DNA of 52,941 nt from Acidobacteriota bacterium (GCA_016191085.1 JACPPJ010000036.1:1-52941), one strand, 5' to 3'. Counted from the stretch's first letter, positions 1-9,777 are shown. Numbers and translations are program-made. The notes: generated from the sequence alone by a model not told the origin.

Positions 1-454
1 GCCTTCTGAAACGCGCCGAGGATCTCCACTCGCTTGATGGAGTCGATGCCCAAATCGGCCTCAAGATTCAAATCCAAATCCAGCATCTCCGGCGGGTACC
101 CTGTACGCGCGCTCACAATTCCGACCAATTCCGTTGTATAGTCTTTCCGTTGAGGCTCATCCGCACCGGCGGCTGCTTTAGGAAGCGCCTTGTCAGAAAT
201 CGCGCTATTGCCGTTACGCAGAGCTTCAGAAAGCGCACCAGCCAGCTCCCGCAGCGTCTTGCGTTTCGTCAGCCGTTCCATGGCGCCTTGAATCCGGCTT
301 TGCTCATCCGTTGAACAAGCCTTCTGAAACGCGCCGAGGATCTCCACTCGCTTGATGGAGTCGATGCCCAAATCGGCCTCAAGATTCAAATCCAAATCCA
401 GCATCTCCGGCGGGTACCCTGTACGCGCGCTCACAATGCCGACTAATTCCCCAG
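1..454 (-). repeat. Near-identical tandem repeat encoding acyl carrier domains (318-bp unit)
   Basis: Bases 1-118 and 319-436 are essentially identical, after which similarity fades by about 136 and 454. The period is 318 bp, i.e. 106 codons in frame, and each unit carries the same carrier-protein phosphopantetheine site. Identity at the DNA level, including third positions, points to recent duplication or gene conversion. The array probably continues left of the window, as PUFA synthases commonly carry five or more tandem ACPs. Confidence 0.9.
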
Positions 455-3400
455 TGGCGTCGCGTACTGCAGCGGGATCAGCAGCCGGAGCCTGAACGGT
501 TTCGTCGAAAGGAGTCTTGGGCGCTTCCGACGGTGTGGACGGATCAGGCTTCGTCGCAGGTTGGTACAGGTCCTGAACAACACGGGTGTCAGCAGCAAGG
601 GTTTGACTTAACAGATTAGCAGGAGCCACCATCGCAGAATCGCCTGAACCCGACTGCAGATAAGCCCTCATTACGCTTTCCTGAGTCTGAAGGAATTGGT
701 TCATCAATTTCTGAAACTCAATCAACACTGCTTCTGGGCCGTTCGCCTGTCCAGGAACTGAGATCGAATCTTGTGATTCCATGTTCGGGACGCCCTCCCG
801 CAAAATCGCCGGCGCAGGAGAGGGCTTCGGCCGGATTCCGTGCAAACCGCTGCCCGGCGCCTCCGGCTGCAGCGGGGTAGCCGCTGGAATAGCTGTGCCA
901 GCGACAACTTTTTCCTCCTTTGTTGTGCCCTGTCCCGGAAAACCCGTCAATGCCTTTCTCTGTTGCGAAAGTGCCGCTCCTGATCGCAACCGCACTCCAG
1001 CTCCGTTCACCACCCATGCCGAGGGAGCTGGCGGCTTGACTGTACTAATTTGGCCGAGAGTAACAATTCGGGTCGCTCTACCGCGAAATAGCTCATCGAG
1101 ATTCACTGGAAATCCCAACACAGCGATCTGGCCAAGTACATGTTGAAGTTGGATAAGGCCGTGGACATCGGCAACATCTATCGGAACCGCCAGAGCGTCT
1201 TTACCAGCCAAAATCTGCCGTACCAGAGCGGTCAACACGCTTTTTGGTCCGACTTCCAGGAAAACGCGTGCTCCTGCCTCGTACATTGCTTCAATCTCCC
1301 GAACGAATTCCACGGGGCGTACCAAATGTTCGCGCAGAGTGGAGCCGATTTCGGTTGGCTGTTTGGGATAAGGGCCCGCAAGCGAGTTGGAGAAGACTTC
1401 GGTCGTAGGGGTGGAAAACTTCTTCACTGCAATGAATTCCCCAAGACGGTCTCGCGCACCTTGCATTAACGGGGTATGGAAGGCGCAAGCAACGGGTATA
1501 GGCCGGCTCGTGAGACCCTGACTCGACAACACTTCCGCCGCCTTGCGAAGCTCTTCGACTTCCCCGGCAATGATAATTTGCTGGGGTGCGTTGAAATTAG
1601 CGAGCCAGACGTTCTCATTGCCTCGCAGGACTGTGGCTACCTGGTCCCGAGTGGCGCTCACTGCTGCCATCGCACCGGGATTTTCTCCAATTGAATCCTT
1701 GATGAAGCGACCACGAGCGGCCGAAATCTCGAAGAGATCTTCATCACTCCAAACGCCGGCTGCCCACAAAGCGACGTATTCGCCGTAGCTATGACCGGCT
1801 GTGATATTGGGCCGCAGACCGAGTCGTTTGAGCAAGTGGACTAAGCCCACCTCAACCGCGCCCAAGGCAGGCTGAGCTATCGTCGTATCCGTGATAGCTT
1901 GCATCCGAGCCTCGCGCTCGGCAGGGGTAAATGCGGGAGGCGGGTAAACATACGAACTGAGCGGCCGCGGAAACTTGAAGCCCTGTATTCGATTGGCGAC
2001 GTCGAGGCTTCCCCGTATCTCTGGGAAGTGGAGCGCGAGGTCCCGCAACATTCCCGGATACTGAGAACCCTGGCCAGAGAAGAGAAAAGCAAGTTTGGGG
2101 AGCTGAGCGCGTCCTTGTCCGAGATAAACACCCCGCACGCCAGGGACAACGGTTTCGCCGGCCGACAGAGCCTTTTGAACGGCCGCAATTTTCGAAAGCA
2201 GATCGCCGATCGATGAAGCCACTATAGCTAGCCGTGCGCCTGGCTCCGTAACGGCTTGTGAATCAGCATAGATGCTCGCAGCAAGATCTCGCAGCGAAAG
2301 TGCGGAACCGCCCTGGAGCGAATCCTCCAGAGACTTCAGCGAAATTTGCAAATCGGCTGACGATGCCGCATTCCAGTAGAACAGTTCAGTAGGCCACTCT
2401 TCGGTCGTCGCCTTATCCGCTGGATTCCCGTAGTCCCCCTCGTACTCCTCAACAACCGCGTGAAAATTGGTACCGCCGAAGCCAAAGGAGCTTACGGAAG
2501 CTCTGCGCAGGACGTCCGTGGATGCAGGAACCCAAGGCAAGGGTTCCGTATTCACAAAAAACGGACAGTCCGGCTGACGCAGCATGGCATTCGGCATTTC
2601 CACATTAAGAGTCGGAGGCAGCACCTTATGGTAAAGAGCCAGAGCCACTTTCATCAGGCCCACCACACCGGCCGAAGCCTTGGTATGGCCGATCATGGAT
2701 TTCACGGATCCGATAGCGCAACTGGCAGGCTTGGCGCCCGCAGCGCCGTAGACTTCCGTGAGGGAAGCAACTTCTGCAGCGTCGCCAGCCACTGTTCCTG
2801 TACCATGTGCTTCCACCAGGCCGATGCTTGCCGGCGAGACACCTGCCTGTTGGTACGCTCTTTGGAGTGCCAGTACCTGTCCCTCGGGCCGAGGCGCCGT
2901 TAATCCTTTGCCGCGCCCATCGCTCGACCCGGCGACCGACTTAATTACCGCGTAAATGCGGTCACCGTCGTGCTCCGCGTCCGCCAGCCTCTTCAGCACC
3001 AAAGTTACTAAGCCCTCACCGATTGCGATACCGTCGGCGCCTTCATCGAAAGTGCTGCATCGTCCGCGAGCCGATAAAGCTTGCGATTTGGCAAAACAGA
3101 GGTACCCGAAAGCATTTTGAGTGGTATCCACCCCACCGACAACGACCATGTCGCTTGTGCCGATTTCCAATTCTCGAATCGCAAGTTGGACGGCGGCCAG
3201 TGATGAGGCGCAGGCAGCGTCTACGGCGTAATTCACACCGCCGAAATCGAACCGGTTCGCTACGCGTCCTGGAGCCACATTGAGCAATAATCCGGCAAAA
3301 GAATCTTCCGTCCATTCAGGTAACCGGTCGCGGAGTTCCGGCGGAACCTGCCCAAAGTAGATCGGCAGAAGCGAACGAACACTGTATTGCAAGCCAAGAT

Positions 3401-5864
3401 TGCCGAGGCCTCCGCTCAAGCCAAAGATTACCGACGTTCGTTGGTGTGGAAAGTCTCGCTTCAGGTAACCTGCGTCGCCTAAAGCTTGATGAACCACCTC
3501 AAGCGACAGCAGTTGAAACGGGTCTATAGAAGAAAGCGCGGCAGGGGGAATGCCGTAGCGCATCGGGTCGAAATCAATGTCGTCCAGAAAACCGCCCCAT
3601 TTTGAGTAGATCTTATCCTGGGCCTTCTTATCCGCGTCAAAATACAGCTTGTGATCGAATCGTTCGAGCGGAATCTCCCGGATAGAATCAACCTTATTCA
3701 GGACATTCTTCCAAAAAGTCTTAACGTCTTTTGCCCCCGGTAGCAGGCAACCCATCCCCACTATGGCGATGTCAGCGGGTTTTGGCGCTGGCCGATCTAC
3801 AGGCTTACTCAATAACTCTGCGGGCAACGACAAATCTCTCAGAAGGCGAGCGCCCCCTGAAGTCACGTCTTCATGAAGGTCTCGAATGGTGCAAGTTTGA
3901 TTTCGAAGCGCGGCCAACTGCCCGATCATGTACATTCCCTCGAGCTGTTGCTGCTCCGGAGAGAGCTTGATGTAACGCGGCTGATCGCGAGGATCCTGCG
4001 GGTCTCGTGCTATTCCTTTCGAAGCGATTCGCAAACGGCCCAAGTTCAAGTTTTCCAATGTTTCGCGGATATCGTCGGAGGACTTACCGGCAGCAATCAG
4101 CTTCCGTTTTGTTTCCTGAAAGACACGGAAAAACGGCGTGTCTGCACAACGAGTAGAATGTCCTGGACCGGAATCGAGCAGCACAGTCCGCGTACATTCG
4201 ATGGCCTCTTGCCGGAACCCTTCGACGATCGCGTTCGAACGGACTGCTTCTTCCGTGAATAGATAGGCGGTTCCCATGAGAACCCCGATTCGGACTCCCC
4301 TTTCCGCCAGTGGCGCGGTCATAGTAGAAACCATTGCCGCTGACCTAGCATCATGAATGCCGCCGGCAAAGACTACATGCAGTTCTTCGGCTGGGATGCC
4401 ATTCTCCACGGCTTCCAACAGAACCTCGATCATGGTCTCCCACAGAACAAAGCTGGTCCGAGGCCCAACGTGACCACCGCATTCCCGGCCTTCAAAAATA
4501 AATCGGCGAGCGCCTGCATCGAGGAAGACCTGCAACAGACCCGGAGCCGGCACATGCAGGTAAGCAGCGATCCCCTCTCGTTCCAAACTGGCAGCCTGGT
4601 CGGGCCGCCCTCCGGCGATGATGGCATAAGGTGGACGAAACTCCCTGACCACTTCCAGTTGCTCTGTGCGCAGATCGAGAGGAACAAATCCAAGGATTCC
4701 TACGCCCCAGGGTCGATCCCCAAGCCGTTGCTTTGTCTCAGACAAGAGGGAGCGAACTTGGGGTGCGCGCATGAGCGCCAAAGCCAGAAACGGCAGAGCC
4801 CCGCCCTCGGCCACTGCGACAGCGAATCCAGCGGTATCACTCACGCGGGTCATGGGGCCTTGCAGAATCGGGTATTCGGTCTTATGGGAGCGTGCAAGCG
4901 CCGCCCCACGTTCGAGAAGCAGCAGGTTTTGTGCTGCACGCACGTGCGATTCCACGGATTTTCTCAGTGCGCCCACAATACCAGAAACGTCGTGGAACTT
5001 TTCCGCAAGATGCTTGGCAAAAGCAGCATCCTGCCCGAGCGGCAAAATGTTCGATTCCGGCCGGCTCCAACCGACCCGCGACCAAATCGCCTCGCGCCAC
5101 CGTTCCTGCGCCAGTTCCGCGGACGGCTGTTCCCGCAGTTCCTGCTCCAGGCGCTGCAACTCATCGATGGCAGCCACACCGGGACGTTTATAGACGCGAT
5201 AGGTTTCGCCCAGCGCACCGCCGAGACAGAGGGTTTCGTCCCCTTCCATTCGCTCTATGGCGGCCCGTGTTTTGGTTGGAAGATTTGATTCGGAAGTTAG
5301 CGCTAGTTGATTGTCTAGAACGACGCCTGCGGCCCCCGCGGCAAAGCAAGCACCAACCGTGTGGAGACCAATGCCGCCATGAGCCCATATAGGCAGGCGA
5401 AATTTCTTGAGCAAACGTTGTAAGAGAACGAAGGTTGTCTCTTCACCGACTCGCCCTCCTGCCTCATTGCCTTTAGCGATTAGTCCGTCGACACCGAGCT
5501 CCGCGCCAAGCGCCGCTTCCTCCTCAGAAGTGCTTTCCAAAAGTATTGTGACCCCGCGCTCCCGTACGAGCGGCAGGAGATCTCGCACGCCAGCCCGGCT
5601 CGCGGCAGTGAGTATGATTAGTTCAAAATCTTTAGCGAGCTCCCTGACTTTTTCTGGATCTCGCAGACACGAACCGGAATCCAGCTTGATTCCGCCTGGT
5701 CCACGCCGGTACTTCCGAAGGCGTGCGACGGCCGATTGAGCCAGATCGCTACTGGTCCCTTCCAGGTCGAGAATGCCCGCAACCCCACACCGGGTTGCGG
5801 CAATTGCAACTCCACTCCCGAGCCACCCCGGCAGAGTGCAAACCAAATATCTGAACTGATGCAT
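1..5864 (-). CDS. PUFA-synthase-like type I polyketide synthase (NMO-like x2, KS, AT, ACP x2 or more), partial
   Basis: The frame is open from an ATG at 5864 to the left edge (1954 residues, no stop), so the C-terminus is outside the window. Residues about 1-230 and 330-620 are two flavin TIM-barrel domains of the nitronate monooxygenase/PfaD enoyl-reductase type: the second has ILQGPMTRVSD (about 333) and ECGGHVGPR, the first has EAGGRVG with Arg in place of the expected His. A ketosynthase follows (about 695-1110) with DAACASS (Cys885), EAHGTGT and IGHTKASAG, then an acyltransferase (about 1255-1590) with FSGQGSQ, GHSYGEY and AFHTPLM. A helical FQKLMNQFLQTQE linker leads to tandem PUFA-type carrier domains with LGIDSIKRVEI (Ser1836, next about 106 residues on). 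It begins 11 bp after the ACP gene, apparently in one operon. It should build a reduced or polyunsaturated acyl chain; the product is unknown. A start slightly upstream is not possible because no other start codon lies close in frame. Confidence 0.85.
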   Translation of the reverse strand, partial: MHQFRYLVCTLPGWLGSGVAIAATRCGVAGILDLEGTSSDLAQSAVARLRKYRRGPGGIKLDSGSCLRDPEKVRELAKDFELIILTAASRAGVRDLLPLVRERGVTILLESTSEEEAALGAELGVDGLIAKGNEAGGRVGEETTFVLLQRLLKKFRLPIWAHGGIGLHTVGACFAAGAAGVVLDNQLALTSESNLPTKTRAAIERMEGDETLCLGGALGETYRVYKRPGVAAIDELQRLEQELREQPSAELAQERWREAIWSRVGWSRPESNILPLGQDAAFAKHLAEKFHDVSGIVGALRKSVESHVRAAQNLLLLERGAALARSHKTEYPILQGPMTRVSDTAGFAVAVAEGGALPFLALALMRAPQVRSLLSETKQRLGDRPWGVGILGFVPLDLRTEQLEVVREFRPPYAIIAGGRPDQAASLEREGIAAYLHVPAPGLLQVFLDAGARRFIFEGRECGGHVGPRTSFVLWETMIEVLLEAVENGIPAEELHVVFAGGIHDARSAAMVSTMTAPLAERGVRIGVLMGTAYLFTEEAVRSNAIVEGFRQEAIECTRTVLLDSGPGHSTRCADTPFFRVFQETKRKLIAAGKSSDDIRETLENLNLGRLRIASKGIARDPQDPRDQPRYIKLSPEQQQLEGMYMIGQLAALRNQTCTIRDLHEDVTSGGARLLRDLSLPAELLSKPVDRPAPKPADIAIVGMGCLLPGAKDVKTFWKNVLNKVDSIREIPLERFDHKLYFDADKKAQDKIYSKWGGFLDDIDFDPMRYGIPPAALSSIDPFQLLSLEVVHQALGDAGYLKRDFPHQRTSVIFGLSGGLGNLGLQYSVRSLLPIYFGQVPPELRDRLPEWTEDSFAGLLLNVAPGRVANRFDFGGVNYAVDAACASSLAAVQLAIRELEIGTSDMVVVGGVDTTQNAFGYLCFAKSQALSARGRCSTFDEGADGIAIGEGLVTLVLKRLADAEHDGDRIYAVIKSVAGSSDGRGKGLTAPRPEGQVLALQRAYQQAGVSPASIGLVEAHGTGTVAGDAAEVASLTEVYGAAGAKPASCAIGSVKSMIGHTKASAGVVGLMKVALALYHKVLPPTLNVEMPNAMLRQPDCPFFVNTEPLPWVPASTDVLRRASVSSFGFGGTNFHAVVEEYEGDYGNPADKATTEEWPTELFYWNAASSADLQISLKSLEDSLQGGSALSLRDLAASIYADSQAVTEPGARLAIVASSIGDLLSKIAAVQKALSAGETVVPGVRGVYLGQGRAQLPKLAFLFSGQGSQYPGMLRDLALHFPEIRGSLDVANRIQGFKFPRPLSSYVYPPPAFTPAEREARMQAITDTTIAQPALGAVEVGLVHLLKRLGLRPNITAGHSYGEYVALWAAGVWSDEDLFEISAARGRFIKDSIGENPGAMAAVSATRDQVATVLRGNENVWLANFNAPQQIIIAGEVEELRKAAEVLSSQGLTSRPIPVACAFHTPLMQGARDRLGEFIAVKKFSTPTTEVFSNSLAGPYPKQPTEIGSTLREHLVRPVEFVREIEAMYEAGARVFLEVGPKSVLTALVRQILAGKDALAVPIDVADVHGLIQLQHVLGQIAVLGFPVNLDELFRGRATRIVTLGQISTVKPPAPSAWVVNGAGVRLRSGAALSQQRKALTGFPGQGTTKEEKVVAGTAIPAATPLQPEAPGSGLHGIRPKPSPAPAILREGVPNMESQDSISVPGQANGPEAVLIEFQKLMNQFLQTQESVMRAYLQSGSGDSAMVAPANLLSQTLAADTRVVQDLYQPATKPDPSTPSEAPKTPFDETVQAPAADPAAVRDATGELVGIVSARTGYPPEMLDLDLNLEADLGIDSIKRVEILGAFQKACSTDEQSRIQGAMERLTKRKTLRELAGALSEALRNGNSAISDKALPKAAAGADEPQRKDYTTELVGIVSARTGYPPEMLDLDLNLEADLGIDSIKRVEILGAFQK

Positions 5865-5875
5865 CTTTGTTATGG

Positions 5876-6496
5876 TTATGCCGATTGGGTGTTTGTAGCG
5901 CTTTCGACTGCCCCTAGGGTAAGCTGAAGGCCAGCTCTGGGAATTTGCGCACGCTCGCAATATTCCTCCACCCACCGCTTGTTCAACTCTTCGCCCGACG
6001 GAATTGGTGTCTCTGCGCCACATTGTTTACACTTCATCCGTAATGCAACAGAAGTCCGAAGAACCGCGCCGCACTGTGAGCAAATCTTGGGTGTGAATTC
6101 CATCAACCCCTCAATCATCCGGACCCACGTGCCTACTCGCTGAAAACTGTGGGCGACTTCTTTTACAGTCACCTCTCGTTCGAGAAGTGTTTGGTCAAGT
6201 TCTGGCATCCGCGCGAGCAGGAGCGATTTAGCCATCCCGGTCAGGACCCCGCCCTGCTCCAGAACGCCGGGTCCGCAAACTTCAATCGCTGTTTGCAGAA
6301 TGTTTTTTTCCGGCAGAGAGATGTTGAAGATCTCTTCTGAATGGATAGCAATTTCGACCAGGTCGAGTGATTCTGCTCCGAGATCGGTCAAATAGGCATC
6401 CGCAGTCACTTGTTCCTTGTCGACGTGCAAACTTTCGGAAACGATCTTCACGAACCGCTGAAATACCTCTGAGTCTCGGCTTTCTGCATCGCACAT
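5876..6496 (-). CDS. Acyl carrier protein with C-terminal zinc ribbon
   Basis: The 206-residue protein starts with a carrier domain (about 8-85) whose phosphopantetheine site is DLGAESLDLVE, Ser43. A middle helical region (about 95-135) leads to a zinc-ribbon-like cluster with Cys139, Cys142, Cys156 and Cys159 (CSQCG and CKQCG) and a charged tail. A strong AGGAGG ribosome site lies five bases before the ATG. It lies 21 bp after the ketosynthase gene and 11 bp before the megasynthase gene, so it probably works with both as a discrete carrier. Carrier proteins normally are about 80 residues, so the extra 120 residues are unusual. The ribbon may mediate docking or metal binding, which is inference. 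Carrier-domain assignment is secure; the role of the ribbon is not. Confidence 0.8.
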   Translation of the reverse strand: MCDAESRDSEVFQRFVKIVSESLHVDKEQVTADAYLTDLGAESLDLVEIAIHSEEIFNISLPEKNILQTAIEVCGPGVLEQGGVLTGMAKSLLLARMPELDQTLLEREVTVKEVAHSFQRVGTWVRMIEGLMEFTPKICSQCGAVLRTSVALRMKCKQCGAETPIPSGEELNKRWVEEYCERAQIPRAGLQLTLGAVESATNTQSA

Positions 6497-6517
6497 TTTT
6501 CCTCCTGTCGCCCACCC

Positions 6518-7834
6518 TCAAACAGGCAGAGCACGAAGTGCTACAACTGCGTTCTGACCACCGAAGGCAAAGGCGTTTGCCAGCGCAACACGGATGTCCG
6601 CCGATCGAGATACATTCGGCACGTAATCCAAGTCACAGTCTGCATCGGCGTTACTGTAGTGCATCGTCGGGGGAGCAAAGTGTTCTTGGATTGCTTTTGC
6701 CGCTGTGATCACGTTACAAACTCCCGCACCGGCAATAGTGTGCCCGATCTGACCCTTATTGGATGACACCATCAGCCCACGCGCGCGATTTCCAAACGCC
6801 TTCTTGATCGCCGCCGTTTCTGTCGCGTCATTCTTCGGTGTAGATGTACCGTGGGCGGCTATGTAGTCGAGCTCCTCCAGTGGAATCGAACCATCGCGGA
6901 GCGCTAATTGCATCGTGGCAGATTCGATTGCGCCATCCGGCGAGGGATCGGTCAAATTATGGGCACTCATTGTTGACGCAAAGCCTGCTACCTCCGCATA
7001 GATCTTAGCTCCGCGAGCTTGAGCGTGGCCCAGATCTTCCAGGACCACGGCGCCACCTCCCTCTCCCATGACGAACCCATCACGATCCCGATCGAAGGGC
7101 CGTGATGCCTGGTGGGGGTCGGGATTCCGGCTGAGAGCACCCAACACTGCGAAGTACAGAATGCCTATCGGAGCGACGAGCGCTGAGGCCCCACCGGCTA
7201 TCATGGCTTTGACCGTTCCGCGGCGCACGAGGCGAAAGGCTTCTCCTATGGCATGCGAACTTGCCGCACACGCTGTATCGGTGACAATCGTGGGCCCAGC
7301 CAAATGCAAGACTTTTGCGGGAACGACCGCCATCATGTCCCCGAGCCGGCGCCAAAAACTATGGGGGGACTGGATTCCGCATTCAGCGAAACGTCTCAAA
7401 TCCACACTTCTGCCGTCTTCGGTGCGCAGACGAGAATGTTCCAGCACCGAGTCATGATCAATATAGGTGACGCTCGCCCCGGAAGCGACTCCCATAGCGG
7501 TGGGTTCCATATCAAAATGGTCCAAACCAGAATCGGTGTAAGCTTCTTTCGCTGCTTTCAGGAATAATTGCACGCCACAACGACAGCACTTCCCCGGGAT
7601 CGAGCGGATCCCAGATTCAGTAGGATAGTTATCTCGATAGCTGTCCCGCTCCGTCTCTTCGGAGCCGTCAATTCTCGTAACCTCAGCGGCAACTTTACAC
7701 GGATATGCTGAAGCATCAAAGGAGCGGATCAGGCCAATCCCGTTATCGCCGGCAAGCAAGCGGCGCCAGACAGTAGGCAAATCCCAGCCGAGCGCTGTTA
7801 TCATTCCCATACCGGTGATGACGACTCGATTCAT
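6518..7834 (-). CDS. Beta-ketoacyl-ACP synthase (FabF-like, stand-alone)
   Basis: The 438-residue protein has the FabF-type start MNRVVITGMGMITALG and the thiolase-fold catalytic triad: Cys189 in TDTACAASS, His328 in AAHGTST and His365 in NKGQIGHTIAGAG. It would perform decarboxylative condensation of acyl and malonyl units on ACP. Between residues 55 and 85 there is a variable stretch with a cysteine cluster (KCCRCG) where FabF proteins have the dimer loop. It is first in the apparent operon with the ACP-zinc ribbon and megasynthase genes, which suggests a dedicated accessory or chain-length/initiating synthase rather than the housekeeping fabF. All three active-site residues are present, so it is likely a true synthase and not a chain-length-factor type. 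An imperfect hairpin precedes it at about 7853-7883. Confidence 0.88.
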   Translation of the reverse strand: MNRVVITGMGMITALGWDLPTVWRRLLAGDNGIGLIRSFDASAYPCKVAAEVTRIDGSEETERDSYRDNYPTESGIRSIPGKCCRCGVQLFLKAAKEAYTDSGLDHFDMEPTAMGVASGASVTYIDHDSVLEHSRLRTEDGRSVDLRRFAECGIQSPHSFWRRLGDMMAVVPAKVLHLAGPTIVTDTACAASSHAIGEAFRLVRRGTVKAMIAGGASALVAPIGILYFAVLGALSRNPDPHQASRPFDRDRDGFVMGEGGGAVVLEDLGHAQARGAKIYAEVAGFASTMSAHNLTDPSPDGAIESATMQLALRDGSIPLEELDYIAAHGTSTPKNDATETAAIKKAFGNRARGLMVSSNKGQIGHTIAGAGVCNVITAAKAIQEHFAPPTMHYSNADADCDLDYVPNVSRSADIRVALANAFAFGGQNAVVALRALPV

Positions 7835-8352
7835 GGAATACTACACAGTTGTCCCCGACTCCAAGAAAGGAGTTCGACACGGGGAAATAAGCGGGGGGAA
7901 ACTAGCCGTATTCTTTCAACCTAAGCCGACCGCGAGGTTTTATCATTGTTGAAATTCCGCTAATTGTCAAGGCAAACTTGAGAATGGAGCGAGCCTCCAA
8001 GGCGCAAATCCGGCAGATCCGATCGAAATACGAATTACCTGTGGATTCGATATCTGCATCTGTTTCTTTGAAAAATAGCCACTAATCCCAGGGGTTCCCA
8101 AGCCGAGGTTTGATATCACGAACATCTTCGCTTGACAACGCACCCCCACCTCAAATAAACATAGAAGATCTTCCCGTGGACATCTCACTTCCGAGGAAGA
8201 TAGCTGGTTTGGCCGATCTCAATGATACGGGTGAATTCCCCCACCACCCCCAGGGACAAATTTGCTTCATCAGATTTCTATGGTTGTATTCGTTCATTAG
8301 GCGGGCTTGCCTACTTAGGAGAAGCCATGCAATACAAAGGGTAAAAATAAAG
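7835..8352. other. Divergent intergenic region
   Basis: About 520 bp separate the divergently read ketosynthase and secreted-protein genes and should hold promoters for both. On the minus-strand leader of the ketosynthase an imperfect hairpin pairs ACTCC/GGAGT and CCCCG/CGGGG around 7853-7883. On the plus strand a TTGACA at 8132-8137 is followed about 17 bases later by a weak AT-rich stretch (AATAAAC), which could be a promoter. The plus frame is open from 8110, but its translation before 8353 shows no signal peptide or recognisable domain. No RNA gene was recognised. Confidence 0.35.
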
Positions 8353-9777
8353 ATGAACCGCATGCGAAAAAAGCAGATTCAAGCAAATTCATCACTCGTG
8401 AGATTGTGCATCGGAATAGGGTTATCAGCGGTTGTGTTGGTGGTCCCGAACCGCATTCAAGCGGCCTGCGGGCCTGGCAGCCACTGGGTTACCACCTGTG
8501 CGGCCGGAACGAACAGTATCAATCTCCAGGCGACTATCTCAACAGACCTAATCGCCACTCCCATCGTCTTGTCCGGGTCAATGACAGTGTTGAGAGGGAG
8601 TCCCAGTGCTTCTGATCCTTCAAACCCGAACCATCTGGACAGGATCCCCGCAGAAGTTGTCTCGCTCAGTCTCACTGGAACCGGCAGCGAGAGCGGTCTC
8701 ACCATTTCCGGCGGCGATGGTGTGGGGAACCTTGCAAGAGACAGTTCCACGTATTCCCCGGCTTCGATTACTGAGAGCCCCAGCGATGCAACGCAAGCCA
8801 CTATCGTTATTGACATCTTTATCGAATTTAAATCGGCACTGTTGGGAATCAATTTACGTAACGAAGCACCGATTCACATACAAGCTAACATCGACAGGTT
8901 TCCTCTGGCATTCAATTCGACGGTGACCGGACCGATTCCCTTGTTGAATTCCTCAGGTCAAAAGGCTCTGCAAATCAATAGCGTGACCTTTGCTGCAACC
9001 CTGGCGGCGCCGGTGATACCGCCTAACTCCATAGTGAACAATGCCAGCTATACCCTGTCATCACTGCCAGTTGCCCCGGGGTCGATTGCCGCGATTTTCG
9101 GAAGCAATTTAACCGATGGAGGCACTTGTGTGCACGCAGCGGGTTGCGACCAGACGTTTGACGCCAATGGGGTGCTGAAGACCACGATGACCGGTGCGCA
9201 AGTCACCGTGAATGGCACGCCGGTGCCAATTTTCTACTCTACATCGGGTCAGCTCGGGATTCAGATTCCGCCCGATCTAGCTGTTGCCTCCGCAACTGTG
9301 CAGGTTACAGTAGGCGGCCAGACAAGCGCGCCAGCCACGGTGGCATTGACCCAATATGCTCCAGGCATCTTCTCTGTAAACAACCAGGGGACGGGGCAAG
9401 GCGCTGTCAAGATTTCCAATACTGCTATCTTTGCCGCCCCTGAAGGCAGCATCCCCGGTGAGCAAGCGCGACCGGCGAGGCGTGGAGAATTCATTACTAT
9501 CTTCTGCACAGGGTTAGGAGATGTCAACCCCAGGCCCACGCTCGGTAAACCAGGCAGCGCGGATCCGAATTCACTATCACGTACCCTGTCCACTCCTCAG
9601 GTCACCATCGGGGGAGCCGCGGCAAACGTCGTGTTCTCCGGGCTCTCACCCGGAAACGTGGGGCTTTATCAGGTCGATGCTCAGATCCCTGACGGCGCGC
9701 CCTCCGGATCGGCCATTGATGTAGTGCTGAGCATTGGAGGCGTCGCTTCGAATCGCATTACGATTGCTGTGCAGTAG
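8353..9777 (+). CDS. Secreted protein with TIGR03437 C-terminal module (paralogue A)
   Basis: The 474-residue product starts with a signal peptide (MNRMRKKQ then a hydrophobic stretch ending near IQAACG). I chose ATG 8353 over the open frame from 8110 because the signal peptide then sits at the N-terminus. An N-terminal domain of about 200 residues begins CGPGSHWVTTCAAGT and is shared with the next gene. The C-terminal half (from IPPNSIVNNASY) matches the Solibacter C-terminal module TIGR03437, with APGSIAAIFGSNL, PARRGEFITIFCTGLGD and GLYQVDAQIP. Two extra cysteines lie in GTCVHAAGCDQ. It is probably exported and surface-associated; the molecular function is not known. The downstream paralogue starts 38 bp later, so the pair may be co-transcribed. 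Confidence 0.75.
   Translation: MNRMRKKQIQANSSLVRLCIGIGLSAVVLVVPNRIQAACGPGSHWVTTCAAGTNSINLQATISTDLIATPIVLSGSMTVLRGSPSASDPSNPNHLDRIPAEVVSLSLTGTGSESGLTISGGDGVGNLARDSSTYSPASITESPSDATQATIVIDIFIEFKSALLGINLRNEAPIHIQANIDRFPLAFNSTVTGPIPLLNSSGQKALQINSVTFAATLAAPVIPPNSIVNNASYTLSSLPVAPGSIAAIFGSNLTDGGTCVHAAGCDQTFDANGVLKTTMTGAQVTVNGTPVPIFYSTSGQLGIQIPPDLAVASATVQVTVGGQTSAPATVALTQYAPGIFSVNNQGTGQGAVKISNTAIFAAPEGSIPGEQARPARRGEFITIFCTGLGDVNPRPTLGKPGSADPNSLSRTLSTPQVTIGGAAANVVFSGLSPGNVGLYQVDAQIPDGAPSGSAIDVVLSIGGVASNRITIAVQ

Noticed and set aside
4353-5288. Plus-strand open frame of 311 codons opposite the megasynthase
   Set aside because: It is antisense to the clear NMO-like coding sequence on the minus strand, with no domain or ribosome site; it arises from codon bias of the real gene.
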